Origin: Spirochaetota bacterium
GTDB taxonomy: Bacteria > Spirochaetota > UBA4802 > UB4802
Direction: 5' to 3'
DNA length: 54,047 bases
Assembly (NCBI GenBank): GCA_040756435.1
Contig: JBFLZD010000024.1
Location: 1-54,047 of the forward strand
Below are positions 1-8,124 of this stretch, in pieces. The translations under genes were made by a program, and so were the position numbers. Every line of letters begins with the position of its first letter. The stretch's first letter is position 1. A model generated the notes under the pieces. The model was given only the letters and a program-made list of their open reading frames with translations. It did no database searches and had not been told where the DNA came from.

Positions 1-438
1 TGAGACGCGGTCCCTTCGAGAACCTCAGTGACCGCGAGAACCTCAGCCACCGCGAGAGCCTCAGCCCGCCGGTCTTCGACAGGCTCAGCCCATCGCTCGT
101 TGAGGCTCTCGAAACGAGCGGCGTGTGTAACGTGGTCGTCGAGTAGCCCGAAGGGCCTGTCGAAATGCGGTCATTGAGCTTGTTGAGACGCGGTCACTTC
201 GAGAACCTCAGTGACCGCAAGAGCCTCAGCCAAAGCGAGTGCCTCAGTGAGTGAGAATATGCCGCTCGTTGAGGCTCTCGAAACGAGCGGCGTATCGAAA
301 TTCGGTCGTCGAGCTTGTCGAGACGTGGTCATTGAGTAGATTGAGTAGCCCGAAGGGCGTATCGAAATGCGGTCATTGAGTAGCCCAAAGGGGCCTGTCG
401 AAATGAGCGCGTACCATTTTTTATTTATCAATACAATT
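1..438. repeat. Mosaic of interspersed palindromic repeats, no gene
   Basis: No convincing gene. The stretch is built from short reiterated phrases (ttcgacaggctcag, cgagacgcggtcattgag, gagaacctcagtgaccgc). A palindromic core with arms CGCTCGTT/AACGAGCG lies at 94-120 and again at 262-290, and a third copy occurs at 2389-2417. About 160 bp at the start of the window reappears almost unchanged at roughly 2300-2460, so this is a dispersed repeat family flanking the 0.4-2.3 kb genes. Apparent open frames here are translated repeats. Confidence 0.8.
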
Positions 439-881
439 TTACAATACATCACTTAACAGTAAAACAGAAACATCATCAACCTTTTTTAAACGAACATCGT
501 TTGTTATAAATAGAGTAGCATTATATTCAATACATGTTGCTACCTGTATTGCATCAGGCGTCTTGATAGAGTATTTTGCTCTAAATTCAGCCGCTTTCTC
601 CGCTATTACCTCATCAATTGGATACATTATTAGATCCTGTGAATCACAAAGGATGGCTTTATAATTTTCTCCGATATCATATTTTTTTATCGCAATGGAT
701 GTGCTAATACCTCAATGAGAGTAATAACAGAAGTAATCATCGTAATATTATTTTTTATAGAAGTTGTTATAATTTGATTGGCTATCCTCCCTAAATCCGC
801 ATGCTCTTCTATGAAATAGATAATTGGCGCAGTATCGAGCATTATTCGTTTATGTTTTTTTATAATTTTTTCTATGTCCAT
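439..881 (-). pseudogene. VapC-like PIN-domain toxin, frameshifted
   Basis: Two reading frames together make one PIN-domain ribonuclease of the VapC toxin type. The N-terminal part (ATG at 881) has the first acidic residue in MLDTAPIIYF and the conserved Glu in LIEVLAHP. It stops at 687-689 directly before a run of seven A. The protein continues in another frame (KKYDIGENYKAIL..., then TPDAIQVATC and FITNDVRL) to the stop at 439, supplying the remaining acidic residues. One base appears to be missing near 686-692. All four catalytic acids survive, so the loss is recent, or it is a sequencing error or recoding at the homopolymer. The ATG overlaps the end of the upstream antitoxin-like gene by 10 bp, the usual toxin-antitoxin arrangement. 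Confidence 0.8.
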
Positions 882-1081
882 GAATCTCTCTCAGATTCTA
901 TATATGCATCAACATCAATTGTTTGCCAGATATCTAAACCCAACCCCTTAATTTCTGTTATTGAATGTTTTTTTCCACCTTCTTCGGACATAATGTCACG
1001 GGTAATTCTCGTCAAAAGGGCTTTTTTTTCTTGTATGCGTAATTGAGATATTTCTTTATAAATTTTTCGCAAAGAACTCAT
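872..1081 (-). CDS. Putative antitoxin of the VapBC-like pair
   Basis: Small protein of 69 residues, beginning MSSLRKIYKEISQL and ending in DSWT. ATG at 1081 is chosen because AAGGAGG lies 11 bases upstream; the longer frame to 1150 uses a non-ATG start with no such site. The sequence is mostly helical and charged, with an acidic C-terminal end (VDAYIESERDSWT) that would suit wrapping around a PIN toxin. The gene overlaps the PIN-domain gene by 10 bp and precedes it, as antitoxins normally do. No recognisable AbrB, MetJ or PHD DNA-binding motif is visible, so the antitoxin role rests on position and size. Confidence 0.6.
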   Translation of the reverse strand: MSSLRKIYKEISQLRIQEKKALLTRITRDIMSEEGGKKHSITEIKGLGLDIWQTIDVDAYIESERDSWT

Positions 1082-1189
1082 TTCACTATAGACCTCCTTG
1101 TAACATGATACTTTAAATTTAAAAATAATAATATTATATGTCAAATACAATTATCAAGAAATCAAGGAAACTCTATACAATACCATGGG

Positions 1190-1735
1190 ATTGTTTCGTC
1201 GCTAGCGCTCCTCGCAATGACAGGATTTGCCGATGTGTCATTGCGAGCGTAGCGAAGCAATTTCATTGTTACAATAATGTCACCCCCGCTGGGGGTTTTA
1301 TGGCGTGGTGATATATCGCTTTGTTACAATAATGTCACCCCCTCCGGGGGTTTGGTGGGGTGGTGATAACGTCATCTTTGCTATAACACTGTCATCCCCT
1401 GCAGTGATTCTGCCGTAATGCGGTCACCTCGATACGCGCACTGCGTGCACAGTATTAATGTCATTCTGAGCGAATAATCTCAACAATACCATAAGATTGC
1501 TTCGTCGCTAGCGCTCCTTGCAATGACGGGATTGGCCGATGTGTCATTGCGAGCGTAGCGCTTGCACTGAGTGCTTCGACGAGCTCAGCAACCACTTGTC
1601 GAAGTGAAGCAATCTCAATCTCCCAGAAAACAAGATTGCTTCGTCGCTAGCGCTCCTTGCAATGACTTTACACGACGCGGTCATTGAGTAGCCCCGCAGG
1701 CGTATCGAGACGAGCGCGATATCCAATCACTGTAA
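1190..1735. repeat. Interspersed palindromic repeats (cattgcgagcg and cacccc..ggggg families)
   Basis: Gene-free. It carries the motif cattgcgagcgtagcg paired with the inverse tcgctagcgctcctcgcaatg (for example 1197-1265 and 1541-1668), which folds into long hairpins. At 1270-1410 there are about two and a half units of the CACCCCC/GGGGG repeat (unit anchors at 1281, 1336, 1393) that forms a seven-unit tandem array at 3.5 kb. The 125 bp block at 1541-1668 recurs twice at 2613-2876. Confidence 0.8.
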
Positions 1736-1877
1736 AAAATTTTGCAAATTTTAAAAAAAATTATTGTTGCATCAATTTTGTGCGTAGCAGTATTATAGAG
1801 AAGTGTGAATGGATATCCCTGCATGTGAAAAAGAGTTTTGTCCCTGAGTGGCAAACATATGATTTCATGGAGTTATA

Positions 1878-2282
1878 ATGATGAAAAATAGAATACTTAT
1901 TGGCATTCTTTTTGCGATAGTAGTATCATCATGTGCCTTTGCCCGCGATATTCCTTTCACGCAGGATGATCGCGACCGCCTCATTCGCGTGGAAACGAAA
2001 GTGGAGGAAGGATTGAAGGCTGTAAACGCGCGCATTGATGGCCTTGAAAAGCGAATTGACGGACTTGAAAATCTCATGTATGTGCTCATCTCAGCCATTT
2101 TTGTCCAGACAGTAGGTGTGGTGGGCTTTGTGCTGTGGGACAGGCGCAGTGCGCTTTCGCCGGTTGCCTCGAAAGCACGTGAGCTTGAAGAGCGCGAGGA
2201 GCGCGTGGAGCGCGCACTGAAAGAGATGGCGCGTGCCGATAAAAAGACGGCAGAAATTTTGCGCCGCGTGGGGATGCTGTAG
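1878..2282 (+). CDS. Small exported or membrane-anchored coiled-coil protein
   Basis: 134 residues. The ATG at 1878 follows GGAG at 1869. The N-terminus (MMKNRILIGILFAIVVSSCAFA) is a signal sequence whose SSC might be a lipobox. A charged coiled coil follows (VETKVEEGLKAVNARIDGLEKRIDGLEN) with a repeated RIDGLE heptad element, then a hydrophobic segment (LMYVLISAIFVQTVGVVGFVLW) near residues 68-89, and a second highly charged helix to the end. Base use in the second half is more GC-rich than in neighbours, and repeat blocks flank the gene, so it may be acquired. I do not recognise a function. It resembles the other small coiled-coil/membrane proteins at 2959, 4044 and 4947 in architecture rather than in sequence. 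Confidence 0.7.
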   Translation: MMKNRILIGILFAIVVSSCAFARDIPFTQDDRDRLIRVETKVEEGLKAVNARIDGLEKRIDGLENLMYVLISAIFVQTVGVVGFVLWDRRSALSPVASKARELEEREERVERALKEMARADKKTAEILRRVGML

Positions 2283-2885
2283 AGGAATGCGGTCATTGAA
2301 ATGCGGTCACTTCGAGAACCTCAGTGACCGCTAGAACCTCAGCCACCGCGAGAGCCTCAGCCCGCCGGTCTTCGACAGGCTCAGCCCGCCGCTCGTTGAG
2401 GCTCTCGAAACGAGCGGCGTGTGTAACGTGGTCGTCGAGTAGCCCGAAGGGCATATCGAGACGCGGTCATTGAGCCTGTCGAAATGTGGTCACCTTGATA
2501 CATGCGTTTTGAGCACAGTATTAATGTCATTCTGAGCAAAGCGAAGAATCTCAACAATCCATGAGATTGCTTCGTCGCTATCGCTCCTCGCAATGTCAGG
2601 ATTGGCCGCTGCGTCATTGCGAGCGTAGCGCTTGCACTGAGTGCTTCGACGAGCTCAGCAACCACTTGTCGAAGTGAAGCAATCTCAATCTCCCAGAAAA
2701 CAAGATTGCTTCGTCGCTAGCGCTCCTCGCAATGACGGGATTGGCCGATGTGTCATTGCGAGCATAGCGCTTGCACTGAGTGCTTCGACGAGCTCAGCAA
2801 CCACTTGTCGAAGTGAAGCAATCTCAATCTCCCAGAAAACAAGACTGCTTCGTCGCTAACGCTCCTCGCAATGACAGGAGGGCAA
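2283..2885. repeat. Interspersed palindromic repeats with a ~139 bp tandem duplication
   Basis: No gene. 2300-2460 is a near copy of the first ~160 bp of the window. From 2613 a block containing cattgcgagcg, gtgcttcgacgagctcagc and gattgcttcgtcgctagcg is present twice in tandem (second copy from 2752, period about 139 bp), with a third relative at 1541-1668. The blocks contain inverted pairs and can fold back on themselves. Open frames here are repeat translations. Confidence 0.8.
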
Positions 2886-2958
2886 ATGTCATTATACACG
2901 GATGTCTTTTGGGACACCCCCTTTTACATTACATTAATTCACACAAATTCTATTACAA

Positions 2959-3411
2959 CTACTTGAATACCTGAAACAACCCTACAATTACTCCTATTAT
3001 GGTTATTGTTTGTGTTAACAACAACCCTATGAGCCATTTCAACAAGCTTACCTTTGTTTGCTGTATTTCTACCTTTAATTCTGCTCGTACCTGCTCTATC
3101 TCTTTGGTAAGCTTAAGCTCTATCTCCTTCATCTCATTACGTACCTGTTCTATCTCTTTGGTTAGGTCTGCTCGCACTTGCTCTATCTCTTTGGTTAGGT
3201 CTGCTCGCACTTGCTCTATCTCTTTGGTAAGCCTAAGCTCTACCTCTTTTATTTCTTTAGTTAGCTTAAGCTCCTGCACATGTAAATCCTGTCGCGTTGC
3301 TACCTGATTATTATTTATTGCTTCTTCCACCTTCTCTATAAATTCGGCCAAAACTTTTGCTTTTACCTCATCGTCTTTGAATGCCTCATATACCTTGATT
3401 GCATATCCCAT
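2959..3411 (-). CDS. Coiled-coil protein with hendecad repeats and C-terminal membrane anchor (DUF1640-like)
   Basis: 150 residues. After a short N-terminal domain (MGYAIKVYEAFKDDEVKAKVLAEF) there is a long coiled coil made of 11-residue repeats of the type LTKEIEQVRAD, present several times between about residues 50 and 115. It ends in one hydrophobic segment near residues 125-148. This layout matches the DUF1640/CCDC90-like family: coiled coil, tail anchor, no known enzymatic role. At the DNA level the repeats are 33 bp direct repeats (about 3168-3233), so copy number could vary by slippage. The gene is isolated between repeat blocks. Confidence 0.75.
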   Translation of the reverse strand: MGYAIKVYEAFKDDEVKAKVLAEFIEKVEEAINNNQVATRQDLHVQELKLTKEIKEVELRLTKEIEQVRADLTKEIEQVRADLTKEIEQVRNEMKEIELKLTKEIEQVRAELKVEIQQTKVSLLKWLIGLLLTQTITIIGVIVGLFQVFK

Positions 3412-3489
3412 TATTCTATACCCTTCCTTATATTTTTTTACTCCTGTTCATCTTAAACATATTGCTTACTATATATTTTTTCAAGTAAT

Positions 3490-3900
3490 TTTTCTGTTAC
3501 AATAATATCACCCTGCCATACTAATTTCACCCCCTCCGGGGGTTTGGTGGGGTGGTTATAATGTAATCTTTGCAAAAATAATTTCACCCCCGCTGGGGGT
3601 TTGATGGGGTGGTTACATACATTCTCTGCTATAATAATTTCACCCCCTCCGGGGGTTTGGTGGGGTGGTTGCATACATTCTCTGCTATAATAATTTCACC
3701 CCCGCTGGGGGTTTGGTGGCGTGGTGATAATATCATCTTTGCTATAATAATGTCATCCCCTCCGGGGATTTGGTGGCATGGTTGTATATCTTCCCTGCTA
3801 TAATAATTTCACCCCCTCCGGGGGTTTGGTGGCGTGGTGATATACCGCTTTGTTACAATAATTCCACCCCCGCTGGGGGTTTGGTGGGATCCGGTCACCT
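3490..3900. repeat. Tandem array of seven 56 bp palindromic units
   Basis: The anchor CAC(or T)CCCC recurs at 3529, 3585, 3641, 3697, 3754, 3810 and 3865, a spacing of 55-57 bp. Each unit has a short C-rich/G-rich hairpin with loop TCC or GCT, then ttTggtggggtggt, then an AT-rich linker ending in tataataatttca. Loops alternate between TCC and GCT types. There are no unique spacers, so it is not CRISPR. From 3901 to 4028 other interspersed repeats (cgatacgcgcgc, gtcattgagcc) follow. Solitary relatives of the unit occur at 1270-1410 and at 34.17-34.65 kb. Confidence 0.85.
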
Positions 3901-4043
3901 CGATACGCGCGCTTCGCGCGCACTCGGTGACCGTTGAGAGACGTGGTCATTGAGCCCATCGAAATGCGGTCGTCGAGCTTGTCGAGACGTGGTCATTGAG
4001 CCTGTCGAAATGTGGTCATTTCAACCCGGTAACTATCGCCCCA

Positions 4044-4229
4044 TTACCGTATTAGCTCCACCACTGTTGCAATAAATTCAAGGGCATTTTGATGTAAAAA
4101 GATTATGGTAAATAACAACACTGCAAAATTTATATTAAATTTTTTATCTAATTTTTCTAATTTTATCAAAAACTCTACTCGTAGATTTTCTAAATCCTGC
4201 TTAATGGCAAAGTGACTGAACACCTCCAT
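4044..4229 (-). CDS. Very small coiled-coil membrane protein
   Basis: 61 residues from ATG at 4229, which has AGGAAGAG a few bases upstream; a longer frame would begin at a TTG at 4259 without a good site. The first half is a charged amphipathic helix (FAIKQDLENLRVEFLIKLEKLDKKF). The second half is one hydrophobic segment (INFAVLLFTIIFLHQNALEFIATVV). It looks like a shortened relative of the coiled-coil/tail-anchored protein at 2959. Function unknown. Confidence 0.55.
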   Translation of the reverse strand: MEVFSHFAIKQDLENLRVEFLIKLEKLDKKFNINFAVLLFTIIFLHQNALEFIATVVELIR

Positions 4230-4295
4230 TTTAAGCTCTTCCTTTGTTTTAAGACGCAAAAAAATAAAAAATTAAAAAAATTTTTAAATATTTTG

Positions 4296-4323
4296 TTGAC
4301 TTTTTTGTATTATGTCATATAAG
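4296..4323 (+). promoter_or_regulatory. Possible sigma-70 promoter upstream of the STAS gene
   Basis: TTGACT at 4296 and TATAAG at 4318 are 16 bp apart in a very AT-rich, otherwise gene-free stretch (4260-4502). A second TTGACA lies near 4336. The distance to the STAS start at 4503 is about 180 bp, so a leader or a second promoter is possible. The AT content makes chance matches likely. Confidence 0.3.
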
Positions 4324-4502
4324 CAAACCAATTTTGTTGACAAATTTTTAATTGTGTTTTTTTTGGTTTTATGTTTTCGATGAATTGTTGTGTTTTTTGT
4401 CTATTGCTTGCCGGGCTTATAAAAAAATCTAAATTTTAATACAATAAAGGACGATTATATATACATAACGGTACGTGTGCTTTTATGGATAGGAGGAAGC
4501 TA

Positions 4503-4772
4503 ATGATTCAGGAAAACTGCTGGACGTTTCCTAAAGAAATCCCACTTGAAGAAGTGCCGGAATACTCAAGCAGGTTTGAAAAAATTGAAAAACTACAATA
4601 TATGCAATTTGACTTAAGCCAAACCGAATGGATCCATTCTTCATTTATTGGCTTTTTAATCTATGCAAAACACAGAATTGCATCAAAAGGTGGCAAGCTC
4701 TACATTATCCCTTCTCCATCTGTGCAGCGAATACTCCATTTAATGAATCTTAATGATTATTTGCTGCATTAA
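4503..4772 (+). CDS. STAS-domain protein (anti-sigma factor antagonist type)
   Basis: 89 residues. The ATG at 4503 is preferred over the one at 4485 because AGGAGG (4491-4496) sits six bases before it. The core FDLSQTEWIHSSFIGFLIYA followed by GGKLYIIPSPSVQRILHLMNL matches the STAS fold of SpoIIAA/RsbV-like antagonists: a strand, a Ser-containing turn, a helix, then GGKL and a final helix. The Ser in HSSFIG is in the position of the regulatory phosphoserine, although the usual DSS is HSS here. Such proteins bind anti-sigma kinases. No kinase or phosphatase partner is in the window, so it may act in a partner-switching or chemoreceptor-like complex encoded elsewhere. Confidence 0.8.
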   Translation: MIQENCWTFPKEIPLEEVPEYSSRFEKIEKLQYMQFDLSQTEWIHSSFIGFLIYAKHRIASKGGKLYIIPSPSVQRILHLMNLNDYLLH

Positions 4773-4946
4773 AGAAACTTTTTGGCACACATCACATTCC
4801 AACCAGATAACATCAGAAATGGCTGATGGAATTTTATTAATTAAGGACTCTAAAACTGCGCAAATTTAAAAAATCAAAATACTATTGACATTTTGCCAGC
4901 GTCTGCGTATCTTTTAAAAGAAAGAAAAATATTTCATGAGGTGCCC

Positions 4947-5306
4947 ATGAATAATAATATACAAAACTCAATAACTCAGCTCAAAGAGGAACTTATACCT
5001 CTTATCAAAACTGTTGTGCAGGATGAAGTTAAAACTAATATTGAAGAATTTATGCGCCAAAGCGAGTTACGAGCAAAAGAATTAAGCCTTATTGAACGCA
5101 TTATACGTGTTGAAGAAGAATTAAAAGCATTGAAAGAAGTTGAAAAAGCTCGTTTTGAGACAATTGAAGCTCGTTTCGAGACAATTGAAGCTCGTTTTGA
5201 AGCTATAGAAAAGCGTTTTACCTCACTCCAATGGTTTATAGGTATTGGTTTTGCCATTATTAGCATTTTAATTGCCGTGTTTGGACTATTTGTTGGAAAG
5301 GTATAA
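4947..5306 (+). CDS. Coiled-coil protein with RFETIEA repeats and C-terminal membrane anchor
   Basis: 119 residues. ATG at 4947 is chosen because GAGGTG lies just upstream (4939-4944); the frame is open further upstream from 4893 but without a ribosome site. The N-terminal two thirds is helical and charged. Residues about 75-98 hold three consecutive heptads of the form RFETIEA/RFEAIEK, encoded by 21 bp direct repeats. One hydrophobic segment ends the protein (WFIGIGFAIISILIAVFGLFVG). It shares this plan with the gene at 2959. No function can be assigned. Confidence 0.7.
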   Translation: MNNNIQNSITQLKEELIPLIKTVVQDEVKTNIEEFMRQSELRAKELSLIERIIRVEEELKALKEVEKARFETIEARFETIEARFEAIEKRFTSLQWFIGIGFAIISILIAVFGLFVGKV

Positions 5307-5558
5307 AAAATAATGAAACAATTCCCCCCATGGAATTGAATACTCATTCCGTGCTACCAATAGATGGCAAAGGTGCAATAAAAAAATGTTGACAACACTG
5401 TACGTATTGCTACCTTGTTATTAAACAGTAAAATAATTGTTTAATTAAAATCTTAAATTCCAGAGTATTACGCTTAATTACTTTTTGCTGATTTCTTTTA
5501 CCGCCATGTAATGTGTTAACAGTCTTGCAATATTCTGTGCAGAGGGGGCTTTATACAT

Positions 5559-5849
5559 ATGATTTTTTCTGAAGAACAGGTATGGTTTACCAGCGAACTA
5601 TTAAAATCAATTGCCCATCCCATACGGCTTAAAGTATTGTGTTTTTTAATGGATGGCGAAAAAACCGTAGGTGAAATTGAAAAAGAATTTGGCTCCACCA
5701 TATCAAATATATCCCAGCACCTTACTATCTTAAGAAAAATGAATATTATACACAGGCGCAAGGAAGCCAATTTCATGTATTACTCTATTAAAGATGAACG
5801 CATTTTAAAGCTTATTTCTACATTAAAAAATCTGTACTGTGCGCAATAA
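5559..5849 (+). CDS. ArsR-family winged-helix transcriptional regulator
   Basis: 96 residues. The fold is the small ArsR/SmtB winged helix: LLKSIAHPIRLKVLCFLMDGEKTVGEIEKEF, then the recognition helix SNISQHLTILRKMNII and the wing HRRKEANFMYYSI. Family members repress their own operon and release DNA on binding a metal or other signal. The typical metal ligands (ELCVCDL box) are absent: the corresponding part reads GEKTVGEI. The signal is therefore probably not a thiol-bound metal. The start follows a G-rich site at 5541-5546. The stop overlaps the GTG start of the following outer-membrane gene by 11 bp, so the regulator and the barrel are co-translated and the regulator likely controls the barrel. 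Confidence 0.9.
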   Translation: MIFSEEQVWFTSELLKSIAHPIRLKVLCFLMDGEKTVGEIEKEFGSTISNISQHLTILRKMNIIHRRKEANFMYYSIKDERILKLISTLKNLYCAQ

Positions 5850-7434
5850 ATGGTTTATTCTATCGCTTTTATTTATTCTTTACCTGTATTCGGATGTTTT
5901 TAGCCTTCCTAAAGATCTTACCATACAGGGCACTATAATCTACAATCAGGACTACTTAGTCCGTGCTGCCGACATAGATACCATACCTGCCAGCAAGTTT
6001 ACTTTTGGAACTATCGCCACCGCTATAACTAAATTTTATCATGACAATGGATATACACTGGCGCGCGTTTTACTGGTGCGCCAAACGTTAGCTTCCATTA
6101 CCGTGTTTGTTGATGAAGGACGCTTAAACCGCATTGTGTTTAAAAATTTAAACAGTCTTGACACGCTGCGCATTCAATATGATTTTGATCTGCCAAACCG
6201 TATTTACCATAAACAAACCGTAGAAATACAATTAGAAAAACTGAAGAAAAAATATGCCATTAAAGATTTTATTGTGACAGTACAGGAATCAAAAGATTAT
6301 TCCAGTGCACTTTTCCAGATAGACAGGCTGAGTAAACCCTTTACTGACGGAAAAGTGCCATTTATACCAACTATACCTGCAACTCCTCTCCCACACTACG
6401 ATTTAATTATTACCATTGTGTCATTTTCACCTGAAGAATCCGGTGGGTTTACCTATGGCCTTGATACCAGTTTCAGTTTAGGACTCATTCCGTATGCACG
6501 GTATACTCATAACGACCTTATAAAGCAGGGCGATAGTTTCCGAATAGGTTTTAAAACTGGTTTTATGTACGGGCTGGATGGAAATTTTACTTCACTTCCC
6601 TACAACACGTTTAATCAGATCAAATCAACCTATAACTTCATGCCACACTTTGATGGCTTATTTATTCCCAGGGTTTCATCTGAAGTGTACAACTCTAAGG
6701 CCGGGCGAAAGGACTTAGGGCTTGATCAGTACAATTATGTCAGGATAAACGTGCTGGCTGAACCAGGATTTACCCCCATTGAGCGCTTGAAGGTTTATCC
6801 AGGATATGGCGTTGAAAAAGTTTTTATTTTTCAGGCTGTGGAAAACCCGGATGCTACAGTAACCCAGCCCAACATAACAAAAGATACTCAGGTGTGGCAT
6901 TTTATTGGCATTCAGGCAAACATTGACATCATCCCATTTTCGCTTAAACATACAACAGGGCGTAAGATCACGCTTGAAGCCTACCGCTATCAAAATGCCA
7001 CTCATTTTTACAAAGTGGGTATTGATACTATTGTAAAATTTGAATTTTTTAACTTTGATTTGTTTGTCTTCCAGGGTGATTATACCTATCTTAATGACCC
7101 GGTACCTTTTTATTATGAAGAAGCTGTTTCCACACGGACATTCAAAGGTTTTATGGGCAAAGACTACCATACAACGCATATTGCACGTGCTTCTTTTGAA
7201 TATGAAATTTCTGTACACAGGGATTTTATATATGCCGGCGTGTACAACGACTTTACTGCTTTTAAAGGCAAATATCTTTTAGTCGGCAATCAAACAGGCA
7301 TTGCGTATGGCTTAAGCTTTCACTATGTATTTTTTGAACAGTTTGAATTTGCATTGTGGTGGGGCAAAGATTATCTTCCATCCACAGGTGAGTCAGGATA
7401 TAACCTTAAATTTACGCTGGCCAAGAAGTGGTGA
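5839..7434 (+). CDS. POTRA-domain outer-membrane beta-barrel protein (TpsB/BamA-like)
   Basis: 531 residues, starting at GTG 5839 inside the ArsR gene's end. A signal peptide (about 1-22) is followed by a POTRA-like region: ITKFYHDNGYTLARVLLV and ITVFVDEGRLNRIVFKNL are the typical helix-strand pattern of FhaC/ShlB POTRA domains. A second, shorter POTRA-like segment (VEIQLEKLKKKYAIKDFIVTV) follows. The rest, from about residue 195, alternates aromatic and hydrophobic residues as in a barrel, ending FTLAKKW with a terminal Trp. The family (TpsB, BamA/Omp85) secretes or inserts proteins at the outer membrane. No secreted TpsA partner is adjacent. The last codons and the stop form the first unit of the downstream tandem repeat. 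Confidence 0.8.
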   Translation: MRNKWFILSLLFILYLYSDVFSLPKDLTIQGTIIYNQDYLVRAADIDTIPASKFTFGTIATAITKFYHDNGYTLARVLLVRQTLASITVFVDEGRLNRIVFKNLNSLDTLRIQYDFDLPNRIYHKQTVEIQLEKLKKKYAIKDFIVTVQESKDYSSALFQIDRLSKPFTDGKVPFIPTIPATPLPHYDLIITIVSFSPEESGGFTYGLDTSFSLGLIPYARYTHNDLIKQGDSFRIGFKTGFMYGLDGNFTSLPYNTFNQIKSTYNFMPHFDGLFIPRVSSEVYNSKAGRKDLGLDQYNYVRINVLAEPGFTPIERLKVYPGYGVEKVFIFQAVENPDATVTQPNITKDTQVWHFIGIQANIDIIPFSLKHTTGRKITLEAYRYQNATHFYKVGIDTIVKFEFFNFDLFVFQGDYTYLNDPVPFYYEEAVSTRTFKGFMGKDYHTTHIARASFEYEISVHRDFIYAGVYNDFTAFKGKYLLVGNQTGIAYGLSFHYVFFEQFEFALWWGKDYLPSTGESGYNLKFTLAKKW

Positions 7435-8058
7435 GGGTTTTTCTATGTGTGCTTGCTGCACACATTATATTCCTTGGCCAAGAAGTGGTAGGTTTTTTTT
7501 GTGTGTGCTTGTCGCACACATTGTATTCCTTGGCCAGGAAGTGGTGAGGGTTTTTTATGTGTGCTTGCTGCACACATTATATTCCTTGGCCAGGAAGTGG
7601 CTAGGTTTTTTTATGCGTGCTTGACGCACGCATTGTGTTTTTTGGCCAAGAAGTGGTGAGGGTTTTTTATGTGTGCTTGCTGCACACATTGTATTCCTTG
7701 GCCAGGAAGTGGTGAGGGTTTTTTTATGCGTGCTTGACGCACGCATTGTATTCCTTGGCCAGGAAGTGGCGAGGTTTTTTTATGTGTGCTTGCTGCACAC
7801 ATTGTGTTCTTTGGCCAGGAAGTGGCTAGGTTTTTTTATGCGTGCTTGACGCACGCATTGTGTTTCTTTGGCCAAGAAGTGGTGAGGGTTTTTTCTATGT
7901 GTGCTTGCCGCACGCATTGTGTTTTTTGGCCAAGGAGTGGTAGGGTTTTTTATGTGTGCTTGACGCACACATTGTGTTTCTCTGGCCAAGAAGTGGTGAG
8001 GGTTTTTTATGTGTGCTTGCTGCACACATTGTATTCCTTGGGCAAGAAGTAGTGATGT
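7419..8058. repeat. Tandem array of about eleven and a half 56-58 bp units with hairpin
   Basis: GGCCA(A/G)GAAGTGG recurs at 7419, 7476, 7532, 7588, 7644, 7700, 7757, 7813, 7870, 7928, 7984 and (as GGGCAAGAAGT) 8040. Each unit contains a hairpin, with arms TGTGTGC/GCACACA in some units and TGCGTGC/GCACGCA in others, around a five-base TTGNN loop, preceded by a T-run. One unit near 7900 mixes arms and would pair through a G-U. The first unit overlaps the last codons of the beta-barrel gene and contains its stop codon, so the array probably grew from that gene's end and terminator. Open frames on both strands are repeat translations. Confidence 0.9.
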
Positions 8059-8124
8059 TTCTCTCTAAAGTTTCACAGGAAAAAGAGAATTTTTATGGGA
8101 AAAATATAGAGTAAAATCCTGTAG

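Noticed and set aside
2381-2974. Open frames in the 2.4-2.9 kb block (both strands)
   Set aside because: Their peptides (for example repeated CFVASAPRND-type phrases) are the usual translation of interspersed repeats.
3490-3900. CRISPR-like regular spacing
   Set aside because: Whole 56 bp units repeat without unique spacers, and no cas gene is in the window.
6715-7218. 167-codon minus-strand frame inside the POTRA/barrel gene
   Set aside because: It lies wholly in a well-supported coding sequence, has no ribosome site and shows no domain pattern.
7325-8052. Several open frames on both strands through the 7.4-8.05 kb region
   Set aside because: They are translations of the 56-58 bp tandem repeat; unit lengths not divisible by three make the frames inconsistent and no ribosome site or family match is seen.
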